From: a virus | DNA length: 22,708 nt | Virus record (IMG/VR): IMGVR_UViG_3300027749_000500 | Span: 1 to 22,708 of that record | Strand: one strand, 5' to 3' | Part shown: positions 1 through 5,719 of the stretch, one piece after another | Layout: each line of letters opens with the position of its first letter | How positions within the stretch are numbered: position 1 is the first letter of the stretch | Translations under genes and position numbers: made by a program | The notes under the pieces: model-generated | The model's database searches: none | The model's input: only the letters and a program-made list of their open reading frames with translations | What the model was told of the DNA's origin: nothing

Positions 1-18
1 AGCGCATAAGGAACTACT

Positions 19-549
19 ATGTCTACAGAAAATACTTTTGCTTCTGGCGTTTACACTGTTGAGTGTATCGGTGCTGATGGCGTTGTTAAATGGTCTGAGC
101 AGTTGCCCAACCTTGTAGTTAACCAAGGCATTCAGTACATGGCAAGCGTTGCTTTGACGGCTGGCGCTACCGCTGTTACTCAGATTACCACTTGGTACCT
201 TGGCTTGTACGGCGCTGGCGCTTCCAACACCCCCGCTGCTGGTGACACGATGGCCTCTCACGCTGGCTGGACTGAGGTTGTCCCTTACAGCAACGCTACC
301 CGCCCAACCTGTACTTTTGTGGCAGCTACTACAGCTAACCCATCCGTGGCGACCAACTCCGCATCACCTGCTGTGTTTAACATCAACACAACCGCTACGG
401 TTGGCGGTGCTTTCCTTGTAAGCAACAACACTAAGTCCGGTACAACTGGAACCCTGTTCTCTGCATCAGACTTTACCACTGGCGACCGTAGTGTTGTGAG
501 CGGCGACACCCTGAATGTTACCTACACCTTTAGCTTGACTGCGACTTAA
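19..549 (+). CDS. Phage virion-associated protein, probable short fibre or decoration protein
   Basis: A 176-residue protein rich in Thr, Ala and Asn, with no signal peptide, membrane segment or cysteine cluster beyond isolated Cys. The middle carries the motif AAGDTMASHAGWTEVVPYS and the C-terminal half GGAFLVSNNTKSGTTGTLF followed by GDRSVVSGDTLNVTYTFS. This beta-rich pattern recurs in uncharacterised structural proteins of many tailed phages (recognised by pattern, no search run). An AAGGA ribosome site lies 6 to 7 bases before the ATG. It is the first of a run of fibre-like genes, and its stop is followed two bases later by the next ATG, so the two are probably coupled. A virion surface role is inferred from composition and neighbours. 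The exact function is unknown. Confidence 0.8.
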   Translation: MSTENTFASGVYTVECIGADGVVKWSEQLPNLVVNQGIQYMASVALTAGATAVTQITTWYLGLYGAGASNTPAAGDTMASHAGWTEVVPYSNATRPTCTFVAATTANPSVATNSASPAVFNINTTATVGGAFLVSNNTKSGTTGTLFSASDFTTGDRSVVSGDTLNVTYTFSLTAT

Positions 550-551
550 AT

Positions 552-1790
552 ATGGCACTAGTACTCGCTGATAGGGTACAAGAGACTTCAACTACAAGCG
601 GCACCGGGGCATTTACACTAAACGGTGCTGTATCGGGTTACCAGTCTTTTGCTACGGGCATTGGCTCGGGTAATACCGTCTACTATGCCATCTACGATGC
701 AACTGAGTTTGCATGGGAAACAGGGCTTGGAACTTTTACTGCCCCTAGTACGCTGACCCGTACAACAGTATTTGCCAACTCGCTGGGAACCACTGCGTTT
801 ATTTCGTTTGCTGGCAACACCACCAGCGTGTTTGCTACATACCCCGGCAGCAAAGCCGTATCCACGGACACCTTGGCAAGCCCTCCTGCCATCGGTTCTA
901 CGGCAGCAAACACAGGCGCATTTACTACATTAAGCGCATCTTCTACGGTAAGCGGGACAGGATTTAGTACATATCTTGCAAGCCCACCGGCTATTGGTGG
1001 CACAGCGGCTGCTGCTGGTAGCTTCACAACATTAACAGCAACAACATCAGTAACAACGCCTATTGTCCAAAATAGTGCTGCTGCTGCTATTGCATTTAAA
1101 ACAAATTCAGCATCTAGCGCAGCCACTCAATTTAACGTATTCCACACAGCCACCGCTGTTAACTATGTACAGGTGACGGGTGGTGCTACTGGTGCTGCTT
1201 CAGTAATTTCAGCGCAAGGTTCTGATGCTGCTGTTCAATTAAATATTCTTGGAAAAAGCACAGGTTTAGTTCTTATTGGAAACAACAATAGAGCATCTGC
1301 TAGATTTGATACAACTGGTGGTGCAAATTATTTTTTAATAACAGGGACAGCAACTGGTGTTGCACCAATTTTGTCCACAGCAGGAACAGACGCCAACATT
1401 GACCTAACCCTAACGCCAAAGGGAACAGGCCGTGTAAACATTACAACAAGTATCAAGCCCAAGGTTAATAGTGCAGCAAACGTAACATCACCGCTTGCTT
1501 GGGATAGTACGTCATACGATGAATACGCCATTACTGCCTTGGCTAATGCATTGACAATTAACGCTGATGCAAACGCATCTCCTGCTGACGGTCAACGAAT
1601 GATGTTCAGGTTTAAGGACAACGGAACTGCCCGTGCATTGACTTGGACAACAGGTGCAACAAACGCATTCCGTGCTGTTGGCGTTACTTTGCCTACAACT
1701 ACTGTTGCATCTAAGCTGGTATATATCGGATGTATATACAACTCTGCTGATTCCCGTTGGGATGCAGTAGCTGTGTCGCAGGAGGCGTAA
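552..1790 (+). CDS. Phage tail fibre-like protein with repeated linker motif
   Basis: A 412-residue Ala/Thr/Ser-rich protein. The N-terminus (MALVLADRVQETSTTSGTGA) is a recognisable opening shared by many phage fibre-type proteins and is probably the virion-attachment end. Residues about 108-131 and 142-166 hold two copies of a LASPPAIGxTAAxxGxFTTL unit spaced about 34 residues apart, typical of trimeric fibre shafts. The last 95 or so residues form a separate beta-rich domain (SYDEYAITALANALTI ... LPTTT ... RWDAVAVS) that matches the C-terminus of the fibre encoded at 13505-14554. No clear Shine-Dalgarno sequence precedes the start, which lies two bases after the previous stop, so coupling is likely. 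Receptor binding is inferred. Confidence 0.82.
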   Translation: MALVLADRVQETSTTSGTGAFTLNGAVSGYQSFATGIGSGNTVYYAIYDATEFAWETGLGTFTAPSTLTRTTVFANSLGTTAFISFAGNTTSVFATYPGSKAVSTDTLASPPAIGSTAANTGAFTTLSASSTVSGTGFSTYLASPPAIGGTAAAAGSFTTLTATTSVTTPIVQNSAAAAIAFKTNSASSAATQFNVFHTATAVNYVQVTGGATGAASVISAQGSDAAVQLNILGKSTGLVLIGNNNRASARFDTTGGANYFLITGTATGVAPILSTAGTDANIDLTLTPKGTGRVNITTSIKPKVNSAANVTSPLAWDSTSYDEYAITALANALTINADANASPADGQRMMFRFKDNGTARALTWTTGATNAFRAVGVTLPTTTVASKLVYIGCIYNSADSRWDAVAVSQEA

Positions 1791-3709
1791 TGGCTACTTT
1801 GTATTGGTGCGGACTTTCAAAATCAATTAATTCTAGTACAGGATGGGGAACTTCACCCGCTGGAATTGTTTTTAGGGGTTCAAGAAGTGGAACGGTTTTA
1901 ACCGTTACAACAGTATACGGTGGCTCTATTGTTCCAGGCATAGTAGGAACTGGCCCCGTTTTATATACTTCTACTGGAATTGCTTCCGGAACTATTATTG
2001 CTCAACTAACAGGAACTACTGGTGGCGCTGGAACCTATACAACTTCTGCATCAGGAACTATTGCTTCGGCAGATATGTACACGTTCCCTGCTAACGCAGT
2101 AGCTTCTACCCCAACAATAACCGATGATGTAATTTTTGGTGCGCCTTCAGTTTATTCTGGAGGTTCTGGGCCAACAGCAACTATTAATGCAATATTTTCT
2201 TTTAGAAGTTTAACAACAACAGCAGGAAGTAATGGTAGCGTTTATACAATTGCAGGCACTTTTGCCACAACAATTGATGGAAATTTATCGCTTTCAAGTG
2301 GGACACTTTGGACGCACAGTTCTACATTAAATTTGAACGGAAGCATAACTAGTTCAACTATAAATACAAATGGGACGGCAATATCATCGAATGTGGTAAT
2401 GAATTCTTCTAGTGGAACATTGACATTAACTTCTGATTTTGGTCAAAATAATTCTACAACTAATGGTGGTTCTTTTACTTTTACTACTGGAACAATAAAT
2501 TTAGCTGGATATGCATGGAATTGCGGAACTTTTGTAACAGGAACCGGAACTTTAACTAGAACACTGTCATTTGGTTCAACTGGAGTTGTTAATGTAACAA
2601 GCATTGCAACTGCAAGTGTTATCAATGTAAGTTCTGCTGTTACTCCAAGTTATTTAGTTTTAACGGGAACAAATCCAACCTTTGTATTAACTGGAACAAC
2701 AGGAGTTGGTACAAGAACAATTTCTTGGACTGGAAGTTCTTGGGCTGGCTCTACTTTATCCATGCCTTCTTTAAAAGTTACAGGAGGTTCGGATACGGTT
2801 GTATTATCTGTTGGTGGAACAACAACTGGAAATTTAAATCTTTTAGATTTAACTGGTTTTTCTGGAACTTTTCAATACAATACTCCTGCAAGTTATACAG
2901 TTTCAGCGTATAACTCAATAATAATACCTACTGGAGCAACTGGTGCGGCTTCTGGAAGTCAAGCTATAAACATAACTTTTATTCCAACAACTGGAACATA
3001 TAGTTTTGGGCTTGGCTCAATAACTTACCCAAATCAAATAGTTTCTTTTCCAACAACTGGAACTGCAATTTACAATCAAGTTGGAAGCACAACTTCAGCG
3101 GGATATATTTATGGTGGCTCTTCAAATGGTAGTATAAATTTTTCTGGGCAAATAAGTTTAAATAGGTCTTTGGGCACAAGTTCCAATCCAATTGTCGGTG
3201 CAAATTTAGGTTCCGCAAATTTAACAATAGTTGGGGCATACATTACAAGCCCTTTTAATGCCGGAACATCTACCATTGATCTATATTCAGCACCAGCAAC
3301 CAATTATTTGTTTTATGCCGCAGGATTAAATCTTTATAATTTAAGAGTTGTTGATTTTGCATATTATAAAACAATAATAAACGCAAATAGTTTTAATTCT
3401 TTTGAAACATTATCTTCTGCTTTAAATTCTTTTGGATCATCCGTTTTATTTCAAAGCAATTGTTCTTTTAATACTTTTAACGTAAATGGTACTTCTAGCA
3501 TAATTTTAACGCTTGGGTCAGATACAACAACTCAAAGAACTTTAACTAAAAATAATGCGTGGACGCTTGATAACAGCACAGATAGTGGCAATAATACGGG
3601 GCTTACTTTTTTGGGCAGCGGCTCTGGCAACAACGCTTATTTAGATGTTAGTTACATTAATGGTGTTGTTGTAGAGACTGCAACTGGCAATATGTTTTTA
3701 ATGTTTTAA
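1790..3709 (+). CDS. AT-rich repetitive phage fibre or adhesin-like protein
   Basis: A 639-residue Ser/Thr/Gly/Asn-rich protein with long runs of short beta-strand-like segments (TGTxTRT, SLSSG, LTGTTG), resembling phage and surface proteins that fold as beta-solenoids. No catalytic motif is visible. The frame stays open from 1757, but the start is taken at 1790 because AGGAGG (1780-1785) precedes it and the ATG overlaps the previous stop as TAATG. Base composition is much lower in GC than the neighbours: 25 of 120 bases are G or C in 3361-3480, against about half in the coat gene. A CAACTGGAAC-type word recurs many times (for example near 2988 and 3052). Both features suggest recent acquisition or fast evolution. 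The role in host recognition is inferred. Confidence 0.8.
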   Translation: MATLYWCGLSKSINSSTGWGTSPAGIVFRGSRSGTVLTVTTVYGGSIVPGIVGTGPVLYTSTGIASGTIIAQLTGTTGGAGTYTTSASGTIASADMYTFPANAVASTPTITDDVIFGAPSVYSGGSGPTATINAIFSFRSLTTTAGSNGSVYTIAGTFATTIDGNLSLSSGTLWTHSSTLNLNGSITSSTINTNGTAISSNVVMNSSSGTLTLTSDFGQNNSTTNGGSFTFTTGTINLAGYAWNCGTFVTGTGTLTRTLSFGSTGVVNVTSIATASVINVSSAVTPSYLVLTGTNPTFVLTGTTGVGTRTISWTGSSWAGSTLSMPSLKVTGGSDTVVLSVGGTTTGNLNLLDLTGFSGTFQYNTPASYTVSAYNSIIIPTGATGAASGSQAINITFIPTTGTYSFGLGSITYPNQIVSFPTTGTAIYNQVGSTTSAGYIYGGSSNGSINFSGQISLNRSLGTSSNPIVGANLGSANLTIVGAYITSPFNAGTSTIDLYSAPATNYLFYAAGLNLYNLRVVDFAYYKTIINANSFNSFETLSSALNSFGSSVLFQSNCSFNTFNVNGTSSIILTLGSDTTTQRTLTKNNAWTLDNSTDSGNNTGLTFLGSGSGNNAYLDVSYINGVVVETATGNMFLMF

Positions 3710-3717
3710 GGAAAATC

Positions 3718-3759
3718 ATGGCACTTATCAAATCAATTGACACCGACTACGGAATTTAA
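3718..3759 (+). pseudogene. 13-codon truncated copy of the start of the gene at 4504
   Basis: An AAGGA ribosome site (3708-3712) precedes ATG and 13 sense codons reading MALIKSIDTDYGI, then a stop. The first 12 residues match the start of the intact gene at 4504 (MALLKPINTDYG) at 9 of 12 positions, and the DNA matches at 27 of 36 positions. The stop codon overlaps the start of the endonuclease gene as TAATG. The simplest reading is the beheaded 5' end of an allele of the 4504 gene, left behind when the endonuclease gene entered. It may now act only as a translated leader feeding ribosomes into the endonuclease. A deliberately short leader peptide that was never part of a longer gene is the alternative. 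Confidence 0.7.
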
Positions 3760-4526
3760 TGGAACAAGCTTACGTTTATATGTGGAAAGAGATTGCTACT
3801 GAAAAGTGGTATATCGGCTCACGTACACGCAAAGGCTGTCATCCTGATGATGGGTATATTTGCTCTAGTAAAACGGTCAAGCCTTTGATTGAAGCTAATC
3901 CTGATGGTTGGAAAAGAAAGATTCTGTTTGTTGGTGAACCAAAACGAGCATTAGAGATTGAATCTTTTACTCTTGTTGGCATGAGAGCCAAGCAATCCGA
4001 AATGAGTTACAACCTTCACAATCAAGATATGAAGTGGACTCGACTTGGTTGCAAAGATACACCAGAAGTATTATTGAAAAAAAGCAAAGCACGATCAGGT
4101 GATAAAAATCCATCATTCGGTAAACGTGGTGAACTTAACCCTAATTGGGGAAGAAAGTTGCCGCCAAAATCTGCTGAAGCAAGAGCAAAATTAAGTGCTG
4201 CTTTAAAAGGAAAACCAAGTTGGAACAAAGGCAAGAAAATGCCTCCAATGTCTGATGAACAACGTGCAAAATTAAGCGAAGCATTAAAAGGAAAGCCAAG
4301 TCATCGTAAAGGAAAAGCATTTCCAGCGGTTATTGAAGCAAACAAAAAACGTGCTGGAGAAAAAAGACCAGCACAAAGTCTTGCATTGCTTGGTAAAACT
4401 TGGACACACCCTAAAAAAACTTGTCCGCAATGCGGAACAATAGGCGCTGGCGGCAACATGCTGCGCTATCATTTTGAAAACTGTAAACACAAAGGAAACG
4501 AAAATGGCATTACTCAAGCCCATTAA
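3759..4526 (+). CDS. GIY-YIG homing endonuclease with NUMOD3 repeats and C-terminal zinc finger
   Basis: A 255-residue selfish-element nuclease. The N-terminal 90 residues fit the GIY-YIG fold: YVY (5-7), KWYIGS (16-21), Arg22/Arg24 and a candidate metal-binding Glu at 66 or 68 in ALEIES. Residues about 113-188 contain NUMOD3-type DNA-binding repeats, with two close copies of AKLSxALKGKPSxxKGK (143-160 and 170-186). The C-terminus has a probable C2HC zinc finger (Cys222, Cys225, His238, Cys242). This order is typical of phage homing endonucleases, which cut an allele lacking the element and spread by recombination. The start overlaps the stop of the 13-codon stub, and the 3' end overlaps the next gene by 23 bases. 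All expected domains look intact, so it is probably active. Confidence 0.92.
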   Translation: MEQAYVYMWKEIATEKWYIGSRTRKGCHPDDGYICSSKTVKPLIEANPDGWKRKILFVGEPKRALEIESFTLVGMRAKQSEMSYNLHNQDMKWTRLGCKDTPEVLLKKSKARSGDKNPSFGKRGELNPNWGRKLPPKSAEARAKLSAALKGKPSWNKGKKMPPMSDEQRAKLSEALKGKPSHRKGKAFPAVIEANKKRAGEKRPAQSLALLGKTWTHPKKTCPQCGTIGAGGNMLRYHFENCKHKGNENGITQAH

Positions 4527-4788
4527 CACTGACTACGGCACACCAGAAGCCCCAGTTTTTGCCTCGTACTGGAACATCGGAGCCGTACAAGAAGACTTCA
4601 AAGGCAAGGGAACTGAAATTACGTTTTACGGCTACGCATCCAAAGAAGCCCGTGAAGCTGGCAAACAACCTTTAAGCGCAGGTAAAATACAGATTGCTGG
4701 CAATGAATACGTTGCTGGCGCTGACCGTGCTGCACTGTACGCAATCATCAAGCAAAAGCCGGAGTTTGAAGGCGCTGAAGACGCATAA
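4504..4788 (+). CDS. Conserved small phage protein, unknown function
   Basis: A 94-residue soluble protein starting MALLKPINTDYGT, with an internal stretch YWNIGAVQEDFKGKGTEI and a C-terminal PEFEGAEDA tail. It resembles uncharacterised proteins found among phage structural genes, and I do not know its role. The start at 4504 is preferred over an upstream in-frame ATG at 4474. An AAAGGAA ribosome site (4491-4497) fits 4504, and the truncated copy at 3718 begins with the same residues. The first 23 bases lie inside the endonuclease gene, so the endonuclease's last codons and this gene's start share sequence. The stop overlaps the next start as TAATG. Confidence 0.8.
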   Translation: MALLKPINTDYGTPEAPVFASYWNIGAVQEDFKGKGTEITFYGYASKEAREAGKQPLSAGKIQIAGNEYVAGADRAALYAIIKQKPEFEGAEDA

Positions 4789-4907
4789 TGTTTAATTCTT
4801 TTTTTGGCGGTGGATTTTTTAGCGGTGAATTTTTTAAGTCTGCAATAATTTATGCAGACCAATTGTTGATTAAACTTCGGTCATTTACCGAAAGAAGGAG
4901 ATTTTAA
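4788..4907 (+). CDS. 39-residue FF-repeat miniprotein, candidate
   Basis: A short ORF that fills the whole gap between two genes. Its ATG overlaps the upstream stop (TAATG at 4786-4790) and its stop overlaps the downstream start (TAATG at 4905-4909). The protein begins MFNSFFGGGFFSGEFFKSA, three copies of a five-residue FF-x-x-x unit encoded by 15-base repeats at 4800-4844, and ends with the basic stretch TERRRF. Similar tiny Phe/Gly-rich proteins are, to my recollection, seen among phage structural genes, but I cannot name a function. No strong ribosome site precedes it, so translation would depend on coupling. The region also holds two hairpins and the ribosome site for the next gene, so it could instead be untranslated spacer. 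Confidence 0.55.
   Translation: MFNSFFGGGFFSGEFFKSAIIYADQLLIKLRSFTERRRF
4838..4859 (+). other. Hairpin in the 4788-4907 interval
   Basis: A perfect 7-base inverted repeat, GTCTGCA and TGCAGAC, around an 8-base AT-rich loop. No T-run follows, so it does not look like an intrinsic terminator. It could be an RNA processing or stability element, or chance. Confidence 0.4.
4876..4892 (+). promoter_or_regulatory. Hairpin just upstream of the ribosome site for the gene at 4907
   Basis: An inverted repeat, TTCGGT and ACCGAA, with a 5-base loop ends two bases before the strong AGAAGGAGA ribosome site (4893-4901 region) of the next gene. Its position could affect ribosome access or mRNA stability. 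Function is inferred from location only. Confidence 0.35.
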
Positions 4908-5212
4908 TGGCTATCAACCTTAAAGCAATTACCTCGGTAATGGGCTATCAGCAGATCACTAGCTTGAGTTCTGCCACTCGTTTGACCGTACCACCCCGCG
5001 ATTTGACTGGACTTGTTGGTACACCTCGCATTGCTATCATTACTCCAGAGGGACAAAACGTGCGCTGGCGCGATGACAACGTGGCTCCTACAGCTTCCGT
5101 TGGTATGCCCTTGGCTTCTGGTGTTACCTTGCAATACGATGGTGATCTTTCTCAGATTCAGTTCATTGAGACGACAGCAGGCGCAAAACTCAACATCACT
5201 TACTATTCCTAA
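4907..5212 (+). CDS. Small phage structural-type protein, unknown function
   Basis: A 101-residue soluble, beta-rich protein (MAINLKAITSVMGYQQIT ... GAKLNITYYS) without membrane segments. It contains IAIITPEGQNVRWRDDNVAP and ends in an alternating hydrophobic strand pattern. The very good ribosome site AGAAGGAGA lies 6 to 7 bases before ATG, stronger than most others here, which suggests high output and hence possibly a virion component. I do not recognise a named family. It sits between the small genes following the endonuclease and the coiled-coil gene. Its stop is followed nine bases later by the next ATG, with a GAGG ribosome site between. Confidence 0.8.
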   Translation: MAINLKAITSVMGYQQITSLSSATRLTVPPRDLTGLVGTPRIAIITPEGQNVRWRDDNVAPTASVGMPLASGVTLQYDGDLSQIQFIETTAGAKLNITYYS

Positions 5213-5221
5213 GAGGTCAAA

Positions 5222-5710
5222 ATGCAAATCTCTAACGATACCCCCGCATTGAACTACATCGAGTATTTTACCAAACAGTTGCCAATTGACTTGGCTACTA
5301 TGGCTGCATTGCGCGATGAATTGGCTGTCCGTCAAGGCGCTTTGTCTGCTGCAAAAGATGCCATAGCAGACCGCGCTAAAGCTGCTAGTGAACTGGCTGC
5401 TGCAAAAGATCAAGCTGCTACTATGGTTGCTTCTGCTAAAGAAAAAGAAGCTAAAGCCAAAGTTCAGTTAGATGATTTAAAAGCCCGTGAAAAATCATTG
5501 GCTGATAACGCAAAAGCATTTGAGGCATCTAGCGCAGAGCGTGAAAAAGCGGTGCAAGTGCGTGAAGCAACATCTGACACCCGCGAAATGCACCAGCAAC
5601 AAACGCAAGAAAGCCTTGATGACAAAGAAGTCAAATTGTCTGCCGATCAAGCTGCTCTTGATGCACGTATCAAAGCATTTCAAGCTAAAGTTGCTGCGCT
5701 AAGCGCATAA
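5222..5710 (+). CDS. Coiled-coil phage protein, unknown function
   Basis: A 162-residue protein rich in Ala, Lys, Glu, Asp and Gln. From about residue 30 to the end it is almost entirely helical, with heptad-like spacing (LAAAKDQAATMVASAKEKE, LKAREKSLADNAKAFEASS, LDARIKAFQAKVAALSA), so a long coiled coil is expected. There is no signal peptide or membrane helix, which argues against a spanin. A short non-coil head of about 25 residues (NDTPALNYIEYFTKQLPI) could bind a partner. Its position directly before the tailspike suggests an assembly factor or fibre-linked component, but this is inference. The gene ends AGCGCATAAGGA, a 12-base word also found at 1-12 of the window. Confidence 0.8.
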   Translation: MQISNDTPALNYIEYFTKQLPIDLATMAALRDELAVRQGALSAAKDAIADRAKAASELAAAKDQAATMVASAKEKEAKAKVQLDDLKAREKSLADNAKAFEASSAEREKAVQVREATSDTREMHQQQTQESLDDKEVKLSADQAALDARIKAFQAKVAALSA

Positions 5711-5719
5711 GGATTCAAC

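Noticed and set aside
1757-1789. Upstream in-frame start for the AT-rich fibre gene
   Set aside because: It would lie wholly inside the previous gene. The ATG at 1790 has AGGAGG before it and a TAATG overlap.
4474-4503. Upstream in-frame ATG for the gene after the endonuclease
   Set aside because: The ribosome site fits 4504, and the homologous stub at 3718 starts with the residues encoded from 4504.
4904-5413. 169-codon minus-strand open frame across two plus-strand genes
   Set aside because: It crosses two well-supported genes that have good ribosome sites. The product is Cys/Ser-rich without motifs.
5222-5710. Coiled-coil protein as a spanin
   Set aside because: It has no membrane helix, signal peptide or lipobox, and it is not near the endolysin.
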